This document shows, piece after piece, positions 26,029 to 36,668 of a stretch of DNA of 64,000 nucleotides (position 1 is the first letter of the stretch; each line of letters begins with the position of its first letter). Source of the stretch: Mercurialis annua (lineage: Eukaryota > Streptophyta > Magnoliopsida > Malpighiales > Euphorbiaceae); contig NC_065571.1 of NCBI RefSeq assembly GCF_937616625.2, forward strand, positions 10,170,501-10,234,500, in the 5' to 3' direction. The notes below the pieces were generated by a model. The model did no database searches, was not told the origin of the DNA, and was given only the letters and a program-made list of their open reading frames with translations. The position numbers were made by a program, and so were the translations under genes.

Positions 26029-26727
26029 TGAAACGTAACCAAATTTTTGAATTGTAAATATAAACAATACAAACTTGAACCATTTCGGGTTTCACGAAGG
26101 GCCTTCTTGTTGGCATGTAGAATGAAGATTGGTAAAAACAGTTTAATACAAGTTTCTTTGGTCTACATCGGAGGAGGAAAAATGAATATTCCAAGTAAGA
26201 TACCCATTAAATGTATTTCCAGCCGCAGCAATTTACGGGAATTCTGATACTAACTCTGTTTTCTTGTGTCTACTAGTTTCTGAAAAACGGTAAACCTGTA
26301 CTGCCTGCCTGTACAGCTACTTCTAATGCAGGTTTCGTATTCTAGTCCTCAACAGCAATAGAACTACTGCAGATCCATGAAAGTTTTACCTATGGCCTCT
26401 GCATATTTTGGCTTTCCTTTGACTAATTGATATCCTGTAAGTACATTGATCTTATTTAATGAATTATATTTCTCTGTTTAAAACAAACTTATGCTTTGAT
26501 GCACTACTAATTACGTCAACAAAAATGCCATAAAACTTGATTGTCTTTTATTTGGAAGCTTGAAGATGATCTAGCAAATCGTTACACGGTGGCACTAGCC
26601 ATTTAAGCCTTTCTTTAGGGCATTGAAATGTTCATATGGGGAGCAAGTCCAAATTGTTGATCTCGTTCGTTGATACATATATGATAGGATATTTGCAATT
26701 AAAATCATGAAGTTTAGTATATTTTAC

Positions 26728-26998
26728 AGTTACATCACCGATGTTTAATTTTAGCAATTTCAAACACCAACCTTTTATATTTGCCAATTTGAAACACAAG
26801 TTGAATTCTTGGTATACTTTTTGCTGATGTTACGCTAGAAAGAAATTTATGATATATTTTTGCGTTCATATCACTAGAAGTATATCAAAATTCAATGTGT
26901 TTTGAATTGTTAAAAATTGAAAGATGAGTTGAAATTGTTAAATTAAAAGTTGGAGTTGAATTGAAATTGTTAAAATTAGATTCTGATGTTGTAATGAC
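26728..26998. mobile_element. Degenerate inverted-repeat element
   Basis: The left part (GTTACATCACCGATG, AATTTTAGCAATTTCAA, ACACAAGTTGAATTC) pairs loosely with the inverse of the right part (ending TTGAAATTGTTAAAATTAGA then CTGATGTTGTAATGAC). Arms are about 100 bp with many mismatches. No clear target duplication was found. This is probably an old MITE. Confidence 0.4.
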
Positions 26999-27239
26999 AA
27001 AACATATGAATCGTTTACTTCATTTTTATTTACTCTATTATATCATGAGAATTCTTGCCGTAAATAGATTTTAACTTTGAATTTACAATTAAAAAATTAA
27101 GATCGTCTATCGGACAATCTAGGATGGCGTATACGAAAGTCGGATTGATAGTAAAACTATGAATTAAAATTTTATTGGGGAAGTATAAAACACTTCAAAT
27201 GCATGCTAATGGTTGATGTAATATACGATCAGTGTAATA

Positions 27240-27597
27240 ATTAATTTTAGGCTGAATACATAGTTTGACCCATGAACTTGTACCCTTTTACCCATCTAAC
27301 CTCCAAACTTAACGTCTCACCTATCGAACCCCTGAACTTGTTAAATAACCCGATTTGACCCCCGAACTTGATAAATACGTAAACATTTAACCCCTCCGTA
27401 CACAATTTCTTCTAGAACGTTTCAAGTGACAGGTGGACACGAAGGGTTCAATACTTACTTATTTATCAAGTTCAGGGGTTAAATCGGATTATTTAACAAC
27501 TTCAGAGGTTCGATAGGTGAGACGTTAAATTTAGGGGTTAGATGGGTAAAAGGGTACAAGTTCAGGGGTCAAACTATGTATTAAGCCATTAATTTTA
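27240..27597. mobile_element. Mutator-like (MULE) MITE with 10-bp target-site duplication
   Basis: The 338-bp body (27250-27587) has long inverted arms beginning GGCTGAATACATAGTTTGACC and ending with the inverse GGTCAAACTATGTATTAAGCC. Paired inner words include GAACTTGTACCCTTTTACCC and GGGTAAAAGGGTACAAGTTC. It is flanked by identical ATTAATTTTA (27240-27249 and 27588-27597). Duplication length and arm structure fit a non-autonomous Mutator-like element. Confidence 0.88.
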
Positions 27598-28105
27598 ACA
27601 TGCTATAAATTTATAGTGCGAAATCAATTAGATTTAATTTATTGATTCAATTTTTTTTAAAAGTATATCAAATAGATACAAATCAAGATGGCACAGAAAG
27701 ATTTGGAGCCATTTGATCTAAAACTATAACATTACAAGTCTACTATTTACCCTTAATATATAAAATTGGATCTTATTAATCACATCATACACAATTTATA
27801 TGTAAACTGAGTTTACCTCTCTCCTTCCCAATTCAACAAAACAAATTAAATTTGATTTACAACTAATGTGTGAGATTGATGCTTATTACATTCAAGCTTA
27901 AAAACTTTATAAACATTTTCATTTAAACTCTTGTATTCAAAGATAATCATCCAATATTCGGATTAAATATCGTTTCCAAAGATAATTTTATTATCTTCCA
28001 AAAAATTCCCTATTAATTTCATACATTCAAGAAGAATATATAAGTTTATACCAATCTTCTCTCCAATACATAAATTATGACAAAAAAAGCAAAAAAATTC
28101 CAAGT

Positions 28106-28324
28106 TAATATTAAAAGATTGGAATTCCCTCAAGTTCATTTTAAACTTGAGGGGGTCATGTTCACGATCTACACCGTTCATTGTAAAATGAACGGTGTAG
28201 ATCAAAAAAGTACAATTTTAATCAAATTAATCTACACCGTTCATTTTTAATGAACGGTGTAGATCGTGAACATGACTCCTTCAAGTTCATTTGAACTTGA
28301 GTAAATCCCAATCCAATATTAAAA
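28106..28324. mobile_element. Nested fold-back element containing two perfect hairpins
   Basis: About 220 bp forms an imperfect inverted repeat. It contains two short perfect hairpins, 28166-28203 (17-bp arms, GTAA loop) and 28230-28264 (16-bp arms, TTT loop), both made from ATCTACACCGTTCATT. Outer arms share GTCATGTTCACGATCTACAC and its inverse, plus CTCAAGTTCA-type hairpins at each end. It begins 28 bp past the stop codon of the plastid-type gene at 28352-28969, so it probably lies in that gene's 3' UTR. Confidence 0.75.
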
Positions 28325-28351
28325 CCCATATTAATCATAATCAACAAGAAA

Positions 28352-28969
28352 TCAAAAAGAATTAGCAACAAGAATAGCTTGTCTACATCTAGCTTTAGCT
28401 TGTTCAAGTCTCTGATTCAAAGTATCTTCTTTAACAGAAGCTTTAACCATAGCCAAATCCATTTCCATCAACTTCAAAACCCTAAACAACTCAGTCACCA
28501 TTCTATCTTCAACTTTACCTTCATCTCTTAAAACTTCAGCTTCTTCTCTAGCTCTCTCTGCCACTATTTCACCAACCTTAGCCAACAGAGCAACTGACCC
28601 AAATTCTTTGCCCATTAGCTCCTCCAATTTTCCCAAAAAATCCATAATCACATACCCTTTTGGCTTCTCTATCTCAATGGGCTTTGTTCTTCTCCACCCA
28701 ACTTCAAAATTTGGTGGGTCACCCTTTGAAAGTTCAAGTTTTTGCTTTTTTTCTCTTAGGATTTCTGATTTTCTTCTCTTTTCTATTGGGAAGTTGTTTG
28801 GGTTGTTTAAGGTGGTGGAATATGGAGTTGGGTCATCATTAATTTTGGGTTCATTGGTTGATTCATTTGAATTGCATTTGATAGTGAAGACATTGGTTTT
28901 TTTGGGGTGGTGATGGTTTAGGAGAAGTGGATTTGGTTGGGTTAGAGAGTGAAGGAAAGTGGAAGCCAT
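28352..28969 (-). CDS. Conserved plastid-targeted protein of unknown function
   Basis: This is a single-exon gene of 205 aa starting at a clear ATG. Residues 1-35 (MASTFLHSLTQPNPLLLNHH onward) are hydroxylated and basic without acidic residues, as in a chloroplast transit peptide. A Glu/Lys-rich middle (KRRKSEILREKKQKLEL), a conserved-looking GWRRTKPIEIEKPKGYVIMD block and a long helical C-terminal half follow, with charged heptad-like stretches ending RCRQAILVANSF. I recognise the C-terminal pattern as that of a plant plastid family without a known role, and I do not assign a function. The helical half could be a coiled coil. Its 3' flank carries a fold-back element. Confidence 0.8.
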   Translation of the reverse strand: MASTFLHSLTQPNPLLLNHHHPKKTNVFTIKCNSNESTNEPKINDDPTPYSTTLNNPNNFPIEKRRKSEILREKKQKLELSKGDPPNFEVGWRRTKPIEIEKPKGYVIMDFLGKLEELMGKEFGSVALLAKVGEIVAERAREEAEVLRDEGKVEDRMVTELFRVLKLMEMDLAMVKASVKEDTLNQRLEQAKARCRQAILVANSF

Positions 28970-29041
28970 TTGGAGATAACTCTAGTTGAGGAAGCTATTT
29001 TTAACTTTGTTTTGTTGATTGTTTTTGGATAACAAAATATC

Positions 29042-29541
29042 TTAAAGTGCGCAATTTATTTCTAAAAAACATTGAAGTGAGAAATAACTCATCCAATCAA
29101 AATTTAAAGGCTTAATTACTTGAATTTATCCAATATAATATTTTTCAATCAAAATATACTTATTTAAAATGGATTGCAATTGATGAAATTAAATTTTCCC
29201 AATTAATAAACTCAACTTTGCGGGTTGTTGCAATTTAACCAAAACTTTTAACTTTTCTAATAATGTCCCGGCTTCATCATTTCGTTGCAATTCTAGCCAA
29301 TTAACCAATTTAATTGTTTAAATTCTTAGTTGAATTTATATATTAACTCCATAATTAGCAAAATTTATTTTTTAAAATTTAAGAATTAACTTCTGGTCTT
29401 AAAAAACAAAAATAAAGTTACAATCTTTTTTTTTATTAATTGGAAAAGAGGAGCACTTGTGGGAAGAATTAGGCCTTTAAAATTTGATTGGATTAGTTAT
29501 TTGCACTTCAATTTTTTTCAAAAATAGATTGTGCACTTTAA
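29042..29541. mobile_element. Inverted-repeat element (TIR family shared with 54959-55400)
   Basis: Arms of about 70 bp face each other: TTAAAGTGCGCAATTTATTT at the left and its inverse, with GTGCACTTTAA, at the right. Inner blocks ATAACTCATCCAATCAAAAT and its inverse also pair. The interior (AATGTCCCGGCTTCATCATT, AGCCAATTAACCAATTTAAT) resembles that of the element near 55 kb. It lies between the plastid-protein gene and the ZMYM1-like array. No target duplication could be fixed. Confidence 0.6.
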
Positions 29542-31292
29542 TAATTTTTCTTTTTGAAATTTATTTCGATTAATATAAAGTTAGTATAAAATTTCATGTG
29601 ATAATTGCGTTGCTACACGTACATTAGGAAGACATTAAATTACTCTGTCCTGCGTATCCAACAAAAAAGGCTTTAGTCCTCTACAAAATGTTAAAAATCA
29701 GAAGCCATTTCCAAATACATAAACCATAAAATAAAATTACAAGTAAATTATATAAAACTAATTTAATAATTTAATTTTTTTATTTCATTTATTATAATTA
29801 GTGAAAGTTTAATTTTATAATTAATATGCCTAATCACTGAAAAAACCCTCACCTTTATATTTTTTTTCAACTCTACCCTAACGTTGAAAAGTTGTCAATT
29901 TTATACCACTTTTGAATTTTCCGTTTTCAATTGTACACCAATTTTTTAATTTTTATTATTTTCTTTACTTAAATGATAAAATCATTCAATTAACTAAGTC
30001 TAAAAATAAAATAATTTTTTTTATAATATTAAGTTCCAAATAAAAAAAACCATTCATGTTTGAATTGAAATAAATCTCACATGTATACTATATGCCGTAC
30101 ACATCTGCGGATGTGAAAATAAAATCTGCGGAATCAAAGGGTACATTTTGTCATTTTTTGTAACATTATATACCACTTTAAAACAAAACAAGCATTAAGG
30201 ATCGGAGTTAAAAATCGAACCTTACCACTAACACTAATAGTTATTTTAATTTTTAATTATATTTCATAAAATAAAAGAACATTAAATAAAACATATTTTT
30301 ATAAATAGTTTGTTTTAATTAATACTCTCACTCTAATAATCATCTCAATAATTTTTCAAAAAAATAATAATCATCTTAATAATTTTTAATTTTTAATTAT
30401 ATTTTATAAAAAAAAATATGAATCCTCTAACTGTATTAGTTATCTCGATGATTCTGTTAAGTTATCATACATTATCCCATACAATTACAAATAGACATAT
30501 AAAATTGCAATAATAGTCTTTATCAAGATTTATATATTTAAATAATTTATAAATATTAAAAATTATTAAAAATGTAAGAAATTTAATTTTAATAAGAATT
30601 TATAAAGTTAAAAAGATACTCGAAATGAGGTCTAACAATTTTTTTAAATTAAAACTTTTGCATTTTTTATCAATTACGACCAAACCTTTTAAATTTTACA
30701 ATTATATCTAAATATTCACATTAAATTTTGGCTTAATGTCTTAAAATTATCAAACTCTTTCAAATGAGGTAGATTATAATCAAACTTTTCAAAACACCAA
30801 CTTTAACCCATTTTCACCAAGTACTTTTCAATTTGTTCCAATTATGATCATTTCGTCAATAACTTTTAAATTCTAATAAGTGTTTTTCAAATAAAATATG
30901 ATTAAATTTGGTTAGAATTGAAAATATTTGAAAATGTTAGAATTGAAAAAGAATAAACGATTGGCTAAAATTGAAATATACTGATTAAAAATGGGTTAAT
31001 TGGTTTTTTAAAAGGTTAGAGGAAGGGAGGGAGGGAGGTGGAGTGATGTGTGTGTGTGTGTATGTCAAAACCTGCAAAATGAAAGGCAATAGAAATTGAA
31101 ACTAAATTTTTATATCTATCGACTTTTTCCAAAGAAAATAACAATTAATTAATATATAATAAAAATAATTCTCTTTTTAAAAAATTAAGAATGAACTGAC
31201 AATTATCATCTAATCTGAGAAGCTTTTAGTAATTATGTCTAATATATAGCCACTCATATGCACAAATTTGCAAGCTGGGCAGTTCTCTTACG

Positions 31293-31455
31293 AAATGCAC
31301 ATTCTTTTTTTTTTATCAAAGGTGGAAATCGACTCTTTAGAATCTCATGTTAGTTGTTAGTTACCGAGGCGTGGTTCGAACCCACAACCTCTCGATGCAC
31401 TTAGAGACGCCTTAACCATTCAGGCTAGGCCCACATCGGCAAATGCACATTCTTT
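31293..31455 (-). mobile_element. tRNA-derived SINE with 15-bp target-site duplication (unit 1)
   Basis: On the minus strand the body (31440 to 31308) has a tRNA-like head with an A-box-like TAGCCTGAATGGTTAAGG, a B box GGTTCGAACCA, a short tail and a terminal run of ten A. It is flanked by a perfect 15-bp direct repeat AAATGCACATTCTTT (31293-31307 and 31441-31455). The body cannot form a complete tRNA cloverleaf with a plausible acceptor stem, so this is a SINE rather than a tRNA gene. Confidence 0.88.
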
Positions 31456-32146
31456 GGCTCTTCATAAAACCGTATTCTGGAAGACAACTACATCTATTGT
31501 CCTGCATATCCAACAACAAACACATATTAATCGCATTTACAAAAGCCGAACCAGCCTGAACAATTAAATGAAACTAATAACTTCTATTCGGTTCGATTTT
31601 GATACAAGCAAACTGAAAAAAATCCAAAGAAACCGATTGGTTTGAAAGATTTGAATTACTTATAAAATTTAGTTCGGTTCGATTTTAAAATGAAAGCAAA
31701 AGTTTGATTCAGTTTGCCACCTGAGTAAGTAAAATTCAGAAGTGCCAAACTCAGCAATATGCCAAATAAACCAACTTCAATCATTCCTCAATTACCTAAA
31801 CATTTCAACCGGCAGACATTACATTACTGACTACCCGACATTGTTCAAAACACATCTCTATCTCGATTTTAGAATCTTGCTTGTTCAATTCATATAAATA
31901 CGTTGTTCGAAACTCAGAAATACAGAAGCGAACCAAAGAGTGTCCAAGAAACAAAAACACAGTGAAACATCATAATACCAGAAAAGAATAGTTCTATGCT
32001 GCTGTCATAAAATTGCAGTTCAGCTTTTTTACTTTTTTATCCATAGTTCGAGATCAAAGAGGCAATGACTAGAATCTAGCATTGCTTCACCTGAACGTGA
32101 AGACACAACTTCACTATGTCAGACTTTAGTACCAGACGCAAAACTT

Positions 32147-32338
32147 CTAAAAGAAAACTAGTTCTTTATCGTCTTCGAGAATCTCATATGAAGACTTCAA
32201 CCTTTGAAAGTTAGCATTAGCATTTGGGTCATCAGGGTGCAATACCAATGCCTTTTCCTTGTAGGCTTTCGATATTTCATTTTAAAGTAACCCTCAAACT
32301 TCACAATGATCATAATGATCCATATCAGCATTCATAAC
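32147..32338 (-). pseudogene. Truncated J-domain (DnaJ) fragment, unit 1
   Basis: On the minus strand, about 14 to 180 nt past the end of the fragment's upstream AG (near 32338), a remnant encodes EISKAYKEKALVLHPD followed by DDPNANANFQRLKSSYEIL and stops at 32147. The HPD signature of J-domains is present. The start (an MDHY-like word) is separated from it by a stop codon and a frame change, and the loop after HPD is shorter than usual. The pattern resembles plant DNAJC17-type J-domains; that comparison is from memory. It lies just downstream of the ZMYM1-like gene on the same strand. Confidence 0.75.
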
Positions 32339-32611
32339 CACAAGACTATCTGCAAAGCATAAAAAGACGAAACTCAATGGTTAATCCACTAATACACACA
32401 TGTCAAACATGTTAATCCCAAGATTAGAGGTGCCAGTACAGAGAACCAAATTTCTTACAAAAATGAAGCCAAATAAAATGTTATAAAACTTCATTAAGTT
32501 AAGCTCCATGACTTCCAAATCAAAAACTCATCACATAAAGAAAAATCTAAACAAAACTAACCATAACATAATTTAAACAAAAGCTTCATTATATCAGCTA
32601 CATTGCATATT

Positions 32612-35148
32612 CTAAAAATGTTGTAAAATATCTTCATCATCAATCGCAGCAAATATCCCGCTCTCAATATAACACACCATCCTATCATTTATCCATTCAT
32701 CTCTCGTCATGTCGTGTAACTCTGTTTTGATAATATTCATTGATGAAACAGCTCTCTCAACGGATGATGTAGCCACCGGTAGAATTAAAGCCAACTCAAT
32801 CAAGCGATAAACCAATGGAAACACCAAGTGCCTATAAGTTTGAACCATCTTTCTTGCAAGACTAGCAAGATCATGACAACTAGTAAAATCAGAACTTTTT
32901 CTCACATCGCAAATGTATGTCTGAAGTTGATCTTTCAAGATGGACATATCAGTAGATGAGAAATCATCAGAATAAAGCATAGCAAAACTAATCAATTTAT
33001 GCTGATCAAATCTAGCAAAAGAGTTGCTTGGATCGAGACATGAGATGTATCCTAATAGCACATTGCTTGTTTCAGAGAACCTATTATTCATCTCCACAAC
33101 AAGCAGATCAATCACCGCAAGAAAAATCTCATTACGATAATGATGATGATAGGTTATCGTTTGCCCCACACGCCGAGAACGCCCTGGAATTGGCAAGTGC
33201 TCTTCCATATCAGGCACCGGGATATGCATCTTCTGACAAAAGATGACAACCTCTTGTAATAAAGCATCCCACCCATCCTCTCGCAGTTTTTGTAACACTT
33301 CTTTGAAATAATCTATTAGGTTCATTGCAGTAGCAATATTCCGATGCAGTAAGCTATTTGACAAAACATGTGACGTACCCAATATTTTACGCATGAAATG
33401 CAGAACAAATACAAACTGAAAACTTTCCATCTTCTCTATCAAACTGCCGGCTGATTCCCTATGTCCAAAAAGAAAACCATCTTCATGAACTTTTTCAAGT
33501 ACCCACAAAACTGAATCCCACATGCACATCAAACGAATTAAAGTTACATAATACGAACCCCAGCGAGTATCAGATGGCCTTGCAAAGCTAGTCTCTTGAT
33601 ATTTGTCCCTCCCTATTAAAGAATCATCTGCCTCTAATTTCTTCAAGATGTCATGATATTTTTGCTCAGATGCATTTGTTCTTTTGGAAAAATCACCAAC
33701 TGTGTCGACAATCATACTTGTATAAGTAAATAAGTCCCAAACAGCCGGAATGTTCTTAGCAACAGAAACAACCACCGAATGCAACTGATGGGCAAAGTGA
33801 TGAATACAAAAGGCAAAAGGATTTTCATTTCGAATAAGCTCCTTCAAGTCATTAAATTCTCCCCTCATGTTGGAAACTCCACCATATGATTGACCTCGTA
33901 ATTTAGAAATAGACAAACCATGACGAGCAAATACTGCTTTTAATGAGCCGAAAGAAGTGTCACCAATAGTCTCAATGGCAAGAAACCTTTCAATTACCTC
34001 GCCATTCTTATCCACAAACCTCAAGAATACCACCATTTGTTGCTTCATGAACTCATCCCAAACTTCATCAATAAGAATGGAAAAATTACGATCTCCAAGT
34101 TCAGTGAGCATGATTGATGTTATTTGTGAAGCACAAGCTTTGACCAATTCCTTTTGAATTTGGGGAGAAGTCACTTGGTTATAATCGTGAGCATTACTAT
34201 CAATAATATTTCTCACACTTTCATTACAGTCCGCATACCATGTCATCATCTCTAGAAAATTTCCCTTGTTTGAAGAGATAGAAGACTCATCACTACAAAA
34301 TGCAAGACCCTGCAACAGGAGAATGCGAACAACATGTAACACTACTGTCAAACGAGTGTGATAAGTAACTTCCATTTCAGGATTTTGAGCTATCAAAGCA
34401 AGCGACATGTTTTGATGTTGATTCTGGAAGTCCTCACAATCACATCTTGCACTATTATGGATACTGCTAACTCCGCCAACATGTTCATTAAAAGATTCAA
34501 TTGCCTTTTTCCAATTATTAAACCCTTTACTCGTAAAAGCTGTACTTCTTGAAGAAGGACGAGCAAAGAGATAACAATACAAACAATAAGCGGAGTCTTT
34601 TTCATCGCTATACTCTAACCACGGAAATTTTCTGAACCATACTGCTTGAAAACTCCTCATGTTTTTCCCTTGTTTTTTCTTAGGAAAATCAAAGCGATAT
34701 GGTTGACACGGACCTTTCGACAGGTACGCCATCCTGACATGATCTCTAATTGACACATCATAGCTCTCAATATAGTTTCGAACCCCCGGATCGACAACGA
34801 GTTCATCGGGATTGAACTCCACACGACTTCTCTTCTGTGGAATATTGATGATGGCTTCAGAAGATGATGACATACTTGAGTCAAGATTCTTAGGTTCGAT
34901 TTTGAAAAAATCCATCAAACCTTTATTTCTTGATTTATCTAAAACAAATATTCCAAACAAATCATGTGAGTTTACTTATTAAAAACATATAATTATTCAC
35001 TTATTCACAAAACAAATTCATCAATTCACTCATACAAAATAGCAACTGTTTTACAGCAAATAAAATAACACATTTCTGAAAAAAATACTTTAAAAAGAAC
35101 TAATCAAGACTTGATTTGATCTTACTATATAATGAACTTACCATTCAT
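32612..35148 (-). CDS. ZMYM1-like / TTF-type zinc finger, hAT-transposase-derived protein (copy A1)
   Basis: Two exons, 35148-35142 (ATG AAT G) and 34938-32612, joined at GT-AG, give 777 aa starting MNDKSRNKGLMDFFKIEPK. The long open frame begins at a TTG, so the spliced ATG is the better start, and the same structure recurs in the diverged copy. Regions in order: KxxQGKNMRSFQ lead-in and TTF-type zinc finger (YCLYCYLFARP, FNNWKKAIESFNEH, HNSARCDC, about residues 85-180); DUF4371/RNase H-like core (ILIDEVWD, SISKLRGQSYGGVSNMRGE, CIHHFAHQLH); C-terminal hAT dimerisation block (LALILPVATSSVERAVSSMN). The family normally has YDG where this has YGG, so a catalytic Asp appears lost. It has no stop or frameshift, so it is either domesticated or very young. 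No element termini were found. Confidence 0.85.
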
Positions 35149-36668
35149 CAGAATTTGATTGTGCAATTGCAAAAGATGAGTAAAATAACTTGCGGGTTGC
35201 TGTTAGAAGCTCACAAATTTGAAGAAAAAAATAGCTTCTTGGTAAATAACAGGTTAAAGATTGAAGATTTCCGATCAGGCAACGGCGGCCGGCGGACATA
35301 GCATCACTGGCAGAGTATTGTTTGTGTTATGAGAATTTGGCTTCTATTTTCTTCAAAGAGTGCTTATTTTCCAAAGCTTTTATTTTCTTTTCAAAATCAC
35401 AATAGTTTTGGTTAAACATAGTTTTAAGTCTAATTTTAATTTTAATTAAAAAATATAATTTTAAAACTATTTAACAAATAAAAGAATTATTACCTAATAT
35501 TCAAGCTCATATACGAGCTATTTTGTATTTATACATACACAAATTAGCTCATTATATGCAAATGTAAACAAGTCGAACACTATTATATTCAAATTTAAAT
35601 TATTTATATATATACCAACGTAAAGTGAAGTTCAAGGTCAAGTTGTTTAGATTAACAAATTCTCATAAATTTTTCGGTTTGTTTACCATCGTTGTAAGAA
35701 TAGAATAAAAGATAGAATAAAAAAATAACTTACTCCATCAAAAAATAACTTACTCCATCAACTTAACAAAGATCTAAAAAGGTAAATTCATAGTTTTTTA
35801 GTAAAAGATGCTAAATTACATTATCGAATCATTTGAATTTAAACAAAAAGATATATGTTTTACACATCGAAATAGTATACTACAATTAAATATTATTATT
35901 TTTGTTAACAAATATCTTCAAAATATCAAACTTTTTCTTTTGAGATCAACAATAATAAAACTGTTCGCAATCGCCTAATTTAGTCTGTTTTTGGGAGTGC
36001 GTTGATTATAAGTAAATAATCACTTTTTTTATATAAAATTCAGGTCCTATAAGTGGTTTCCACATTGACAACAAAATTGATTAAATTTCAAAATTAGATA
36101 AAATTAGCACTCAAACCTACAAAACGAGTTAAACTTTTTTTGAAAAATTTGATTATAATTGATCACAAAATGTAAATGTTTGTTATTTTTAAGATATTAA
36201 ACTTTTGTTTATAAGTATTCCCCATCACCAAATGTAATATAGACTAGTATAATTTTACGTGTTGTTTTATAGCGTGACTCGTCAATTTAAAATAAATGAC
36301 TTACCGATTGCTAGTTAAATATTAAAAGTGATCTATTTAATTATAACTTTCCATAATTATATTAGTTTAATTACTTTAAACAAATGGTATAAATCTTTAT
36401 TTCTCAGATTGTAATATTTACATATAATTCAATTAGTTTACGTATTAGCGGCTTGCACATAGTTTTGTATTTAATGCTAAAATCATCCAAAACCGAATAT
36501 GAGACTGGATCACCTCAAGTCCAAAATTTCATTCATTTTTCTCAAGTACATTTAGATGTTTGATATTTAAATAAAATGATCAAATTGAAGAAATTAAAAG
36601 TCATTTTGCTTAAATGTTAAAAATCTAATTGAACTTAAAAAAAATGGAGGGAATTTGAACTTGAAAGG
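35149..36668. other. Upstream flank of ZMYM1-like copy A1 and right end of unit 1
   Basis: AT-rich DNA carrying the 5' UTR and presumed promoter of copy A1. An upstream ATG at 35299 opens a 52-codon frame that would end at a TGA made by the splice junction, overlapping the main start. A short 18-bp tandem duplication (AAAAAATAACTTACTCCATC) lies near 35725. I see no other gene. Confidence 0.5.

Larger units (their letters stand above)
26029..28351. other. Intergenic region with fold-back elements
   Basis: No gene is supported. The stretch holds the PPR 3' flank, a loose inverted repeat at about 26728-26998, a MULE-type MITE at 27240-27597 and a nested fold-back at 28106-28324 next to the following gene's 3' end. 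Confidence 0.6.
29703..36668. repeat. Tandem unit 1 of the ZMYM1-like array (6966 bp)
   Basis: The sequence from AGCCATTTCCAAATACATAA at 29703 recurs at 36669 and 43637. Unit 1 and unit 2 appear identical except for a dinucleotide run, (TG)7 in unit 1 and (TG)8 in units 2 and 3 (near 31045, 38012, 44981). The unit contains, left to right, AT-rich DNA, a SINE, a J-domain fragment (-), an intact ZMYM1-like gene (-) and its upstream region. Confidence 0.93.

Noticed and set aside
31362..31437. tRNA gene on the minus strand
   Set aside because: It has A- and B-box-like words but no proper acceptor pairing. It ends in a poly(A) run and is flanked by a 15-bp duplication, so it is the head of a SINE.
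34936..34960. Start of the ZMYM1-like protein at the beginning of the long open frame
   Set aside because: The frame opens with TTG, not ATG. A conserved splice acceptor just inside and an upstream ATG AAT G exon in both A and B copies give a better start.
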